64,000 nt of DNA from Siphonodentalium dalli (taxonomy: Eukaryota > Mollusca > Scaphopoda > Gadilida > Siphonodentaliidae). Shown piece by piece: positions 1 to 14,105 of this stretch. The notes under the pieces were generated by a model that was not told the origin of the DNA, did not search any database, and saw nothing but the letters and a program-made list of their open reading frames with translations. The position numbers and the translations under genes were made by a program. The stretch's first letter is position 1, and the number at the start of each line of letters is the position of its first letter. The DNA is taken from the NCBI GenBank assembly GCA_032622095.1, contig CP136069.1, forward strand, positions 3,954,976 through 4,018,975, read 5' to 3'.

Positions 1-9
1 ACCATCATC

Positions 10-41
<32 letters not shown>

Positions 42-2270
42 CATATTCATCATCAGCATCATCGTCATCATCTTCGTCATCATCATAACCATCATCACCA
101 TCACTATCATTATTGCCATCATCATCATCATCGTCATCTCACCACTTCCGTCGTCATCAGCAGCATCCATCATTATCGCCATTATCATCAGTATGGTGAT
201 GATCATCGTCATCATCTTTAACTTCTTATTCTCACCATCATCAATAGCATCACCATCATCTTCATCACCATCTTCGTCATCATCATCATTATCATCATCA
301 TCATCTTCATCATTGTCACCGTCGTCGTCTCACCACTACCACCGTCATATCACCATCCTAATCAAAAGCATCACCATCATCTTTATCACCATCATAGTCA
401 TCATTATCATCATCAGTATCATCATCATCAGCATCATCATCATCATCATCATCGCCGTCGTAGTCGTCTCACCACTGCCATCGTCATCAACAGCATCACT
501 ATCATTATCAGTATGGTGATGGTCATCGTCATCATCGTCATCATATTTAACATCGTCGTCTTTCAATCTTCATCAATAGCATCAGCATCATCTTCATCAC
601 CATCATCGTCATGAGTATCATCATCATCATTATTATCATTATCATCATCATCGTCGTCGTGTAACCACTATCATCATCATCATCACCATCAGCATAATTT
701 TCATCGTCGTCATCATCATTATCATCATCATCGTCGTCGTCGTCTCACCACTATCATCAGCATCATCATCGTTGTTGTCGTCGTCATCATCATCATCGAT
801 ATCATCATCATCATCATCAATAGCATCACCATCATCATAATCATCATTAACATCGTCCTCTCACCATCATCATCAATAGCATCACCATCATCTTAATCAT
901 CATCATCAACATCATCATTATCATCATCATCCTCATAACCATCATTAACATCGTCATCTCACCATCATCATCAATAGCATCACCATCATCAGCATCATCA
1001 TTAACATCGTCATCTCACCATCATCACAAATAGCATCACCATCATCATAATCATCATCATCAACATCATCATTATCATCATCATCATAACCATCATCAGC
1101 ATCATCATTAACATCGTCATCTCACTATCATCATCAATAGCATCGCCCTCATCATAATCGTCATCATCAACATCATCATTATCATCATCGAAATCATCAT
1201 TAACATCGTCATCTCACCATCATCATCAATAGCATCACCATCATAATAATCATCATCAACATCATCATTATCATCATCATCATCGTAATCATCATTAACA
1301 TCGTCATCTCACCATCATCACCAATAGCATCACCATCATCATAATCCTCATCATCAACATCATCATTATCATCATCATCATCGTCGTAATCCTCATTAAC
1401 ATCGTAATCTCACCATCATCCTCAATATCATCACCATCATCATAATCATCATCATCAACATCATCATTATCATCAACATCGTAATCATCATTAACATCGT
1501 CATCTCACCATCACCATCAATAGCATCACCATCATCATAATCATCATCATCATCATCGTAATCATCATTAACATCGTCATCTCACCATCATCACCAATAG
1601 CATCACCATCATCATAATCATCATTAACATCGTCATCTCACCACCATCATCAATAGCATCACCATAATCATAATCATCATCATCAACATCATCATTATTA
1701 TCATCATCATCGTAATCATCATTAACATCGTCATCTCACCACCATCATCAATAGCATCACCACCATCATCTCACCACCATCAGCAATAGCATCAACATCA
1801 TAATAATCATCATCACCATCATCATAATCATCATTATCAACATCATCATTATTATCATCATCATCGTAATCATCATTAACATCGTCATCTCACCATCATC
1901 ATCAATAGCATCGCCATCATCATTATCATCATTAACATCGTCATCTCGCCATCAGCATCAATAGCATCACCATCATCATAATCATCATCATCAACATCAT
2001 CATTATCGTCATCATCATCATCATAATCATCATTAACATCGTCATCTCACCACCATCAGCAATAGCATCAACATCATAATAATCATCATCACCATCATCA
2101 TAATCATCATTATCAACATCATCATTATTATCATCATCATCGTAATCATCATTAACATCGTCATCTCACCATCATCATCAATAGCATCGCCATCATCATT
2201 ATCATCATTAACATCGTCATCTCGCCATCAGCATCAATAGCATCACCATCATCATAATCATCATCATCAA

Positions 2271-2303
<33 letters not shown>

Positions 2304-5300
2304 AATCATCATTAACATCGTCATCTCACCACCATCAGCAATAGCATCAACATCATAATAATCATCATCACCATCATCATAATCATCATTATCAACATCA
2401 TCGACATAATCATCATCATCTTCGTAATCATTCTTAACATCGTCGTCTCACCATCATTATCGATAGCATCACCATCATCATAATCATCATCATCTCACCA
2501 TCATCATCAATAGCATCACCATAATCATCATCATCAACATCATCATTATTATCATCATCATCGTAATCATCATTAACATCGTCATCTCACCATCATCATC
2601 AATAGCATCGCCATCATCATTATCATCATTAACATCGTCATCTCGCCATCAGCATCAATAGCATCACCATCATCATAATCATCATCATCAACATCATCAT
2701 TATCGTCATCATCATCATCATAATCATCATTAACATCGTCATCTCACCACCATCAGCAATAGCATCAACATCATAATAATCATCATCACCATCATCATAA
2801 TCATCATTATCAACATCATCGACATAATCATCATCATCGTCGTAATCATTCTTAACATCGTCATCTCACCATCATTATCGATAGCATCACCATCATCATA
2901 ATCATCATCATCTCACCATCATCATCAATAGCATCACCATCATCATAATCATCATCGTCAACATCATCACTATCATCATCATCATCGTAGTGATCATTAA
3001 CATCGTCATCTCACCATCATCATCCTGTATCATCATCATCATCATCGTAATCATCATTAACATCGTCATCTGACCATCATCATCAATAGCATCACCACCA
3101 TCATAATCATCATTAACATCGTCATCTCGCCACCATCATCAATAGCATCGCCATCATCATAATCATCATCATTAACATCATCATTATCATCATTAACAGA
3201 GTCATCTCATCATCAATAGCATCACCATCATCATAATCATCATAATCATCAACATCATCATTATTATCATTATCATCATCATCGTAATCATCATTAACAT
3301 CGTAATCTCACCATCATAATCAACAGCATCACCATAATCATAATTATCATCACCATCATCATAATCATCATCAACATCATCAGTATCATCATCATCATCG
3401 TAATCATAATTAACATCGTCATCTCACCATCATCATCAATAGCATCACCATCATCATAATCATCATCATCATCAACATCAACATTATCATCATCAACATC
3501 ATCGTAATCATCATTAACATCGTCATCTCACCATCATCATCAGTATCATCACCATCATCATAATCATCAACATCACCATCATCATAATCATCATCATTAA
3601 CATCATCATTATCATCATCATCGTAATTATCATTAACACAATCATCACCATCATCATTAACAGCGTCATCTCATCATCAATAGCATCACCATCATCATAA
3701 TCATCATAATCATCAACATCATCATTATTATCATTATCATCATCATCGTAATCATCATTAACATCGTAATCTCACCATCATAATCAACAGCATCACCATC
3801 ATCATAATCATCATCACCATCATCATAATCATCATCAACATCATCAGTATCATCATCATCATCGTAATCATAATTAACATCGTCATCTCACCATCATCAT
3901 CAATAGCATCACCAACATCATAATCATCATCAACATCAACATTATCATCATCATCATTGTAATCATCATTAACATCGTCATCTCACCATCATCATCAATA
4001 GCATCACCAACATCATAAACATCATCATAATTAGTATCATCATCATCATCGTAATCATCATTAACATCGTCATCTCACCATCATCATCAATAGCATCACC
4101 ATCATCATCATCATCATCATCAACATCATTATTATCATCATAATCTTCGTAATCATCATGAACATCGTCATCTCACCATCATCACAATAGCATCACGATC
4201 ATCATAATCATCGTCATCAACATCATCATTATCATCATCATCATAACCATCATTAACATCGTCATCTCACCATCATCATCAATATCATCACCATCATTAT
4301 AATCATCATCATCAACATCATCATTATCATCGTCATCATCGTAATCATCATGAACATCGTCATCTCACCATCATCATCAATAGCATCACCATCATCATAA
4401 ACATCATCATCAACATCATGATTATCATCATCATCATAACCATCATTAACATCGTCATCTCACCATCATCATACACATCATCACCATCATCATAATCATC
4501 ATCATCAACATCATCATTATCATCATCATCATCGTAATCATTATTAATATCGTCACCCCCCATCAATAGCATCACCATCATCATAATCATCATCATGAAC
4601 ATCATCATCGTAATCATCATTAACATCGTCATCTCACCACCATCATCAATAGCATCGCCAACATCATAATCATCATCATCAACATCATCATTATCATCAT
4701 CATCGTAATCATTATTAACATCGTCATCTCACCATCATCAGCAATAGCATCACCATCATCATAATCATCATCGTCAACATCATCACTATCATCATCATCG
4801 TAGTCATCATTAGCATCGTCATCTCACCATCATCATCCTGTATCATCATCATCATCATCATCGTAATCATCATTAACATCGTCATCTCACCATCATCATC
4901 AATAGCATCACCATCATCATAATAATCATTAACATCGTCATCTCACCACCATCATCAATAGCATCGCCATCATCATAATCATCATCATTAACATCATCAT
5001 TATCATCATCATCGTAATTATCATTAACACCATCATCACCATCATCATTAACAGCGTCATCTCATCATCAATAGCATCACCATCATCATAATCATCATAA
5101 ACATCAACATCATCATTATTATCATTATCATCATCATCGTAATCATCATTAACATCGTAATCTCACCATCATAATCAACAGCATCACCATCATCATAATC
5201 ATCATCACCATCATCATAATCATCATCAACATCATCAGTATCATCATCATCATCGTAATCATAATTAACATCGTCATCTCACCATCATCATCAATAGCAT

Positions 5301-7887
5301 CACCATCATCATCATCATCATCAACAACATCAACATTATCATCATCATCATTGTAATCATCATTAACATCGTCATCTCACCATCATCATCAATAGCATCA
5401 CCAACATCATAAACATCATCATAATTAGTATCATCATCATCGTAATCATCATTAACATCGTCATCTCATCATCAATAGCATCACCATCAGCATCATCATC
5501 AACATCATTATTATCATCATAATCATCGTAATCATCATGAACATCGTCATCTCACCATCATCACGATCATCATAATCATCGTCATCAACATCATCATTAT
5601 CATCATCATCATAACCATCATTAACATCGTCATCTCACCATCATCATCAATATCATCACCATCATTATAATCATCATCATCAACATCATCATTATCATCG
5701 TCATCATCGTAATCATCATGAACATCGTCATCTCACCATCATCATCAATAGCATCACCATCATCATAAACATCATCATCAACATCATCATTATCATCATC
5801 ATCATAACCATCATTAACATCGTCATCTCACCATCATCATAAACATCATCACCATCATCATAATCATCATCATCAACATCATCATTATCATCATCATCGT
5901 AATCATTATTAATATCGTCACCCCCATCAATAGCATCACCATCATCATAATCATCATCATGAACATCATCATCGTAATCATAATTAACATCGTCATCTCA
6001 CCACCATCATCAATAGCATCGCCAACATCATAATCATCATCATCAACATCATCATCATTATCATCATCATCGTAATCATTATTAACATCGTCATCTCACC
6101 ATCATCAGCAATAGCATCACCATCATAATAATCATCATCATAATCATCATTATCAACATCATCGACAATATCATCATCATCGTCGTAATCATTATTAACA
6201 TCGTCATCTCACCATCATTATCGATAGCATCACCATCATCATAATCATCATCATCTCACCATCATCATCAATAGCATCACCATCATCATAATCATCATCG
6301 TCAACATCATCACTATCATCATCATCATCATCGTAGTCATCATTAAGATCGTCATCTCACCATCATCATCATCATCATCATCATTGTAATAATCATTAAC
6401 ATCGTCATCTGACCATCATCATCAATAGCATCACCATCATCATAATCATCATTAACATCGTCATCTCACCACCATCAATAGCATCGCCATCATCATAATC
6501 ATCATCATTAACATCATCATTATCATCATCATCGTAATTATCATTAACACCATCATCATTAACAGTGTCATCTCATCATCAATAGCATCACCATCATCAT
6601 AATCATCATCATCATCATCAACATCATCATTATTATCATTATCATCATCATCGTAATCATCATTAACATCGTAATCTCACCATCATAATCAACAGCATCA
6701 CCATCATCATAATCATCATCACCATCATTATAATCATCATCAACATCATCAGTATCATCATCATCATCGTAATCATAATTAACATCGTCATCTCACCATC
6801 ATCATCAATAGCATCACCATCATAATAATCATCATCATTATCATCATCATCATCGTAATCATCATTAACATCGTCATCTCACCATCATCACCAATAGCAT
6901 CACCATCATCATAATCCTCATTCTCAACATCACCATCATCATCAATAGCATCGCCCTCATCATAATCGTCATCACCAACATCATCATTATCATCGCCATC
7001 ATCGTAATCATCATTAACATCGTCATCTAACCATCATCATCAATAGCATCACCATCATCATAATCATCATCATCAACATCATCATTATCATCATCACCAT
7101 CGTCGTAATCCTCATTAACATCGTCATCTCACCATCACCATCAATAGCATCACCATCATCATAATCATCATCATCATCATCGTAATCATCATTAACATCG
7201 TCATCTCACCATCATCACCAATAGCATCACCATCATCATAATCATCATTAACATCGTCATCTCACCACCATCATCAATAGCATCACCATCATCATAATCA
7301 TCATCATCAACATCATCATTATTATCATCATCATCGTAATCATCATTAACATCGTCATCTCACCACCACCATCAATAGCATCACCATAATCATCATCATC
7401 ATCATCGTAATCATCATTAACATCGTCATCTCACCATCATCATCAATAGCATCGCCATCATCATAATCATCATTAACATCGTCATCTCGCCATCAGCATC
7501 AATAGCATCACCATCATCATAATCATCATCATCAACATCATCATTATCGTCATCATCATCATCATAATCATCATTAACATCGTCATCTCACCACCATCAG
7601 CAATAGCATCAACATCATAATAATCATCATCACCATCATCATAATCATCATTATCAACATCATCGACATAATCATCATCATCGTCGTAATCATTCTTAAC
7701 ATCTTCATCTCACCATCATTATCGATAGCATCACCATCATCATAATCATCATCATCTCACCATCATCATCAATAGCATCACCATCATCATAATCATGATC
7801 GTCAACATCATCACTATCATCATCATCATCGAAATCATCATTAACATCGTCATCTCACCATCATCATCCTGTATCATCATCTTCTTC
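1..7887. repeat. Degenerate ATC-trinucleotide satellite, left block
   Basis: Almost pure ATC/CAT triplets on the + strand, with scattered point changes. A recurring core (CATCGTCATCTCACC, then CATCAATAGCATCACCATC, then an ATAATCATC run, then CGTAATCATCATTAA) gives an irregular repeat of roughly 45-100 bp. Larger blocks are duplicated: the rare variant GTCACCCCCATC occurs near 4552 and again about 1365 bp later near 5917, and CATCCTGTATC occurs near 3025, 4838 and 7868. No gene is seen. Open frames such as 193-519 (+) and 4360-4632 (-) are only triplet runs without stops. The composition is fully strand-asymmetric: CAT/ATC on +, GAT/ATG on -. Confidence 0.97.
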
Positions 7888-7916
7888 GACAATTCGTGGA
7901 GTGTGTGGGTCAATCC

Positions 7917-8399
7917 ATGGCAGATGTATCCAATACACAGAGAAATATCGCAGAAACATTAAATGAATTTATGAAATACGCCACAGATGATTGTTATCCG
8001 GACGAGAGCGATGCTCATTCTGACAGCAGAAGTTCGCATTCCAGTAAACCAAATGACGTGAGCTATCATTCAGAAGTCCCGTTACACGAACACAAGCAAA
8101 CCCGACAGACGCCTACTCGCTCAGCAGATGATTCACAGGACGACTATTTCTTCCACAAGCATGGCAGTCCAATAAAAACTTCACAAGTATACCTTGGAGG
8201 ATTTGCTGACTCCGTTACCATTCATGACATTAAGAAGCACCTTCTATATAAAGACGTTCGATTCACGGTTATACGAATGCTGAGGGGTAACTGCGCTCGC
8301 ATAAATATATGTGATGATGATGTCGATTATGTTCTCGGGCACCGATTCTGGCCAAGTGGTGCCACGTGCAGGATGTGGGTTCACAAATCCTACGATTAA
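7917..8399 (+). pseudogene. LINE ORF1-like C-terminal fragment
   Basis: The reading frame is open from the satellite border to a TAA at 8397-8399; the first ATG is at 7917. The N-terminal half is acidic and serine-rich (low complexity). The C-terminal half reads VYLGGFADSVTIHDIKKHLL and ends with HRFWPSGATCRMWV. A 'VYLGG' opening followed by a final 'FWP.G...R' strand is the usual C-terminal module of ORF1 proteins in CR1/Jockey-like LINEs, which bind RNA. The true 5' end is missing because the satellite starts just upstream. It is followed after about 10 bp by the endonuclease frame. Only the family-level role is supported. Confidence 0.65.
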
Positions 8400-8444
8400 T
8401 GCATACCATTGTTTACTTGTGTGAAACATGTTATCTGCCTCAGA

Positions 8445-9947
8445 ATGTGTAAAATTGTTGCGCTGTTAGTACTCACCTTATTTTTGTACTTAAGCGGTAT
8501 ACAAAATCAGGACGTTCACTTGTCACCAATCATATGTAACTGTAAAATGGATACCACTAATCTTAATGTGATTACATGGAATGCTACAGGCGTCATGTCG
8601 TCCGGTTATTACTTGAGTCAGTTACTGAGAAGTGGTATACATGATATAATAGGTCTCAGTGAACACTGGCTCTATCAATACGATACAAATTTTCTGGGTT
8701 CGCTCGACAAGTATTATGAATACCATGCTGTGTGTGATTCCCGCCAAAGGAACCCCAATAAAAGAGGGAGACCGAGTGGCGGGGTCGCACTGTTATGGCA
8801 CACCAGAATTTCTGAACGAATAAGCCCTCTTGCAATTGACGATGATAGAATAATAGGAATACAAATAAGAATAACAGATGAATGTTTTTTGTACCTATTG
8901 CAAGTTTACCTGCCTTCTACAAATTACTCGGTCGAATTTTACGACGAATACACAAAAACACTTGGCGACGTTTGTGATATGTATAAACCATACGGCAATG
9001 TAATAGTAATGGGGGGTTTTAATGGTCAATTTGAGAAATCCGATGACCGAAACATGGCATTCAGAAAACTTGTCAAGCGAATCGAAATGGTGTCTGTGAA
9101 CCATACTTTTTGTCATGATTGTCCGCGTACGACATGCGTCCCTTTTGGCGGTGGCCCACACGAAGGAACGATCGTTGATCACATTATGATCCCACACACT
9201 CTTATTCCTTTCATGCGAGACGTGCGCGTTTTAGATGATGATGCCATCAATGTGTCCAATCACAGACCAGTTACTCTGAACATAAGCTTTGAATTACGAG
9301 ATCGACATGTAGGTAAATCAGACGCCGACGGAAATGGCATTGTAGATTGGAAAAAGGCCAAATATCAGCCTGAAATTCTTGAACATTACAACCGAATTCT
9401 TGATTCAGAATTAAACTCACCCGACCAATTAGATCAAAAGGAAACCGATCCATGTAAAATATACGATTCAATTGTAAGTGCAATATCAAATGCATCCAAA
9501 ACAACCCTGCCAAAAAAGAAATTCAATAAATGCCTGAAACCCTTCTGGAACGAAAATTTTAAAACCATGCATATGAATATGCGGCAAATTTGGGTGAATG
9601 AAGGCAGGCCTCGCGCAGATACTCACTTGGAAAGTTATATAAAATATAAAAATGCGAAATGTGACTTCCGTAGAGAATATAGAAAAGCATCTAGTAAATA
9701 CCTGGCCGAACAAAATGATGAAATTGATAAACGTGCTCAAATTGATCAGAACTATTTATTCCGTATTTTACACACGAAACGTCAGAAAAATCACATCGAT
9801 AAGAACGCATTTTTTTCATATGAGGGACAAACTCTTCGTCATGATCACGAAATTTCAGAAGGATGGGCATCTTACTTTGAAAAATTATATTCCCCGCTAT
9901 ATGATATAGACCAGAGTTTGACACACAGCACTTCAACTATGCAATGA
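8445..9947 (+). pseudogene. LINE ORF2: APE-type endonuclease and linker
   Basis: The frame is open from about 8409 to TGA at 9945-9947; 8445 and 8547 are ATG candidates. From 8565 it reads LNVITWNATG (strand 1 of the exonuclease-endonuclease-phosphatase fold), then IIGLSEHWL (the catalytic Glu strand), GGVALLW, a YLPS strand, VIVMGGFNGQ (the usual GDFN motif, here GGFN), then TIVDHIMI and SNHRPV (the terminal Asp-His region). Losing the Asp of GDFN should impair catalysis. A basic linker follows (residues about 330-480). The frame ends just before the RT domain, which continues in another frame, so the polyprotein is broken by one or more indels at about 9920-9960. Confidence 0.85.
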
Positions 9948-10420
9948 ATTTGTTACACGAAAAACCACCAGCAATCAGCATGGTGATAATTATAATGACA
10001 TACTCTTTTGTGTAACTCCACTTGAATTACTTTCTGTTTATCGCAGCCTGAGTTTTGGAAAAGCAACTGGTTGGGATGGCATATCGAATGAACACCTGAT
10101 ATATGGAAGCCATAAGTTAACTCAGACGGTATCTAATCTTATGACAGTCATGATTCAAACACAAATTATCCCTTCACAGATGAAACGTGGTGTAATCATA
10201 ACACTATACAAAGGTGGTTCAAAATCCAGAACTGACTTTGATAGTTTCAGAGCTATAACGCTGATGCCCACTTTATACAAGTTACTCGAAAAGATTTTAC
10301 AAACTAGAATAGAATTATACGCCCCAAAATTACTTAATGTACATCCGCTTCAACACGGTTTCCAAAAGGGCATAAGCGCAACAATGACGTCATATGTAAT
10401 GAAAGAATGTATCGCATATC
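9922..10420 (+). pseudogene. LINE ORF2: truncated reverse transcriptase
   Basis: A different frame from the endonuclease. It reads SVYRSLSFGKATGWDGISNE, which is the classic non-LTR RT motif 1 region (K..G.DGI..E.L), then MKRGVIITLYKGGSKSRTDF and FRAITLMPTLYKLLEKI (RT motif 2, the 'YRPI' position), then HGFQKGISATM (the 'QxGF..' motif). The catalytic YADD block and everything after it are absent because the ATC satellite begins at about 10421. The encoded enzyme cannot be active. Translation beyond 10420 is satellite-encoded His-rich sequence. Confidence 0.9.
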
Positions 10421-13400
10421 GTCATCATAATCATCATCACCAACATCATCAGTATCATCATCATCATCGTAATCATCACTAACATCGTCATCTCACCATC
10501 ATCACCAATAGCATCATCATAATCATCAACATCATCACTATCATCATCATCGTCGTAATCATCATTAACATCATCATAATCATCATCACCAATAGCATCA
10601 CCATCATCTTAATCATCATTAACATCGTCATCTCACCATCATCATCAATAGCATCACCATCATCATAATCATCATTAACATCGTCATCTCACCATCATCA
10701 TCAATAGCATCACCATTATCATAATCATCAACATCATCAGTATCATCATCATCATCATCAACGTAATCATCATTAACACCGTCATCTCACCATCATCATC
10801 AATAGCATCACCATCATCATCATCAACATCATCACTATCATCATCATCGTCGTAATCATCATCTCACCATCATCATCAATAGCATCACCATCATCTTAAT
10901 CATCATTAACATCGTCATCTCACCATCATCATCAATAGCATTACCATCATCATAAACATCATGACCATCATCATAAGCATCATCATCAACAGCATCAGTA
11001 TCATCATCATCAACGTAATCATCATTAACATCGTCATCTCACCATCATCATCAATAGCATCACCATCATCATCATCAACATCATCACTATCATCATCATC
11101 GTCGTAATCATCATCTCACCATCATCATCAATAGCATCACCATCATCTTAATCATCATTAACATCGTCATCTCACCATCATCATCAATAGCATTACCATC
11201 ATCATAAACATAATGACCATCATCATAAGCATCATCATCAACAGCATCAGTATCATCATCATCAACGTAATCATCATTAACATCGTCATCTCACCATCAT
11301 CATCAATAGCATCACCATCATCTTAATCATCATAAACATCGTCATCTCACCATCATCGTCAATAGCATCACCATCATCATAAACATCATCATCAATAGCA
11401 TCACCATCATCATAATCGTACTCACCAACATCATCATTATCATCATCGTAATCATCATTAACATCGTCATCTCACCATCATCACCATTAGCATCATCATA
11501 ATCATCATCATCAACATCATCATTATCATCATCATCATCGTAATCATCGTCATCTCACCATCATCATCATCATCAATAGCATCACCATCAACATTACCAT
11601 CATTAACATCGTCATCTCACCATCATCATCAATAGCAACACCATCATCATAATCATCATCAACATCATCATGATCATCATCATCGTAATCATCATTAACA
11701 TCGTCATCTCACCATCATCATCAATAGCATCATCATAATCATCATTAACATCGTCTTCACCATCATCATCAATAGCAGCACCATCATCATAATCATCATC
11801 AACAACATCATCAGTATCATCATCATCATCTCACCATCATCATCAATAGCATCACCATCATCATTAACATCGTCATTATCATCATCATCTTCATAATCAT
11901 CATCAACATCACCATCATCATCATAATCATCATTAACATCGTCATTTCACCGTCATCATCATCAACATCATCAGTATCATCATCATCATCGTAATCATCA
12001 TTAACATTGTCATCTCACCATCATCATCAATAGCATCACCATCATCAACATCATCAGTATCATCATCATCATCATCATCGTAATCATCATTAACATCGTC
12101 ATCTCACCATCGTCACCAATAGCATCACCATCATCATAAACATCATCATCTCACCAACATCATCAATAGCATCACCATCATCATAATCATCATCATCGAC
12201 ATCATCATTATCATCATCGCAATCATCATTAACATCGTCATCTCACCATCATCATCAATAGCATCACTATCATAATAATCATCATTAACATCGTCATCTC
12301 ACCATCATCATCAATAGCATCACCATTATCATAATCATCATCACCATCATCATCAACATCATCAGTATCACCATCATCATCGTAATCATCATTAACATCG
12401 TCATCTCACCATCATCATCAATAGCATCACTATCATCATAATCATCATCATCAACATCATCACCATCATCACCATCAACATCATCAGTATCATCATCGTA
12501 ATCATCATTAACATCGTCATATCACCATCGTCATCAATAGCATCACCATCATCATCATATCACCATCATCATCAATAGCATCACCATCATCATCGACATC
12601 ATCATCGTAATCATCATTAACATCGTCATCTCACCATCATCATCAATAGCATCATCATAATCATCATTAACATCATCTCACCATCATCAATAGCATCACC
12701 ATTATCATAATCATCATTAACATCGCCATGTCACCATCATCGACAATAGCATCACCATCATCATAATCATCATTAACATCGTCATCTCACCATCGTCATC
12801 AATAGCATCACCACCATCATAATCATCATCATTATCATAATCATTGTAATTATCATTAACACCATCATCACCATCATCATTAACAGCGTCATAATCATCA
12901 TCAACATCATCACTATCATCATCATCTTCGTAATCATCATTAACATCGTTAGCTCACCATCATCACCAATATCATCACCATCATCATAAACATCATCATC
13001 TCACCATCATCATCATCAATAGCATCACCATCATCATCATCGACATCATCATTATCATCATCGTAATCATCATTAACATCGTCATCTCACCATCATCATC
13101 AATAGCATCACCATCATCATAATCATCATTAACATCGTCATCTCACCATCATCAATAGCATCACCATCATCATAATCATCATTAACATCGTCATGTCACC
13201 ATCATCGACAATAGCATCGCCATCATCATAATCATCATTATCATCGTAATTATCATTAACATCGTCATCTCACCATCATCATCAATAGCATCACCATCAT
13301 CATAAACATCGTCATGTCACCATCATCGACAATAGCATCGCCATCATCATAATCATCACCATCAACATCGTAATTATCATTAACATCGTCATCTCACCAT

Positions 13401-13849
13401 CATCATCAATAGCATCACCATCATCATCATCAACATCATCAGTATCATCATCATCATCGTAATCATCATTAACATCGTCATCTCACCATCATCATCAATA
13501 GCATCACCATCATCATTAACATCGTCATCTCACCATCATCATCAATAGCATCACCATCATCATTAACATCGTCATCTCACCATCATCATCAATAGCATCA
13601 CCATCATCATTAACATCGTCATTTCACCATCATCATCAATAGCATCACCATCATCATTAACATCGTCATCTCACCATCATCATCAATAGCATCACCATCA
13701 TCATTAACATCGTCATCTCACCATCATCATCAATAGCATCACCATCATCATTAACATCGTCATCTCACCATCATCATCAATAGCATCACCATCATCATCA
13801 CCATAATCATCATCATCGTAATCATTATTATCATCGTCATCTCACCATC
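10421..13849. repeat. ATC satellite, middle block
   Basis: The same satellite as at 1-7887. Between about 13440 and 13790 it is strikingly homogeneous: a 47-bp unit (CATCGTCATCTCACC core, then AATAGCATCACC, then CATTAA) is repeated about seven times with hardly a change. Elsewhere the block is heterogeneous. An earlier block at about 10790-11310 shows a duplicated stretch of roughly 240 bp. Confidence 0.96.
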
Positions 13850-14105
13850 TGTCGGGAAGTACGGATAAATATCGGGAAGATCGAAGAAGTCGGACAAGCG
13901 AAGTACTGCATATATCACCTTTACTGTCAGCTACATAATCACAATCTCATTCAATAACACAAGCACATATTGTCACATTCACAGTTCACTCACGCGCATA
14001 TAATAGCGCGTGCGTAATCACATGCATTGTCTGTTGATCACTCAGCCACAGTCGTTACCACAATTGACCGTCCGATATATACAGGGGCGTATCTAATCCC
14101 CGACA
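13850..14105 (-). repeat. Long terminal repeat (3' LTR relative to the ORF)
   Basis: 256 bp, ends TG..CA. It contains a short palindrome with an AT-rich centre at 13992-14011 (ACGCGC..GCGCGT around ATATAATA) that could serve as a TATA-like core promoter. The gag-like ORF reads into it and stops at 14093-14095. A short purine run GGAGGA lies against its edge on the minus strand and may be the polypurine tract. Confidence 0.93.

Larger units (their letters stand above)
7888..10420 (+). mobile_element. Non-LTR retrotransposon (LINE) fragment inside the satellite
   Basis: Unique sequence embedded in the ATC satellite. It contains, in order, an ORF1-like C-terminal part, an APE-type endonuclease domain and the start of a reverse transcriptase. 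It stops abruptly inside the RT domain at about 10420, where the satellite resumes. There is no 3' UTR or A-tail. Frame breaks between ORFs show it is decayed. The order and motifs fit the CR1/L2/Jockey-like superfamilies; I cannot fix the clade. Confidence 0.9.

Noticed and set aside
193-519. 108-codon + frame in the ATC satellite
   Set aside because: Stop-free triplet repeat (Ser/Ile/His runs); no start context, no homologous domain, and the same holds for the opposite strand.
4360-4632. 90-codon minus frame of Met/Asp runs
   Set aside because: Pure consequence of ATG/GAT triplets in the satellite.
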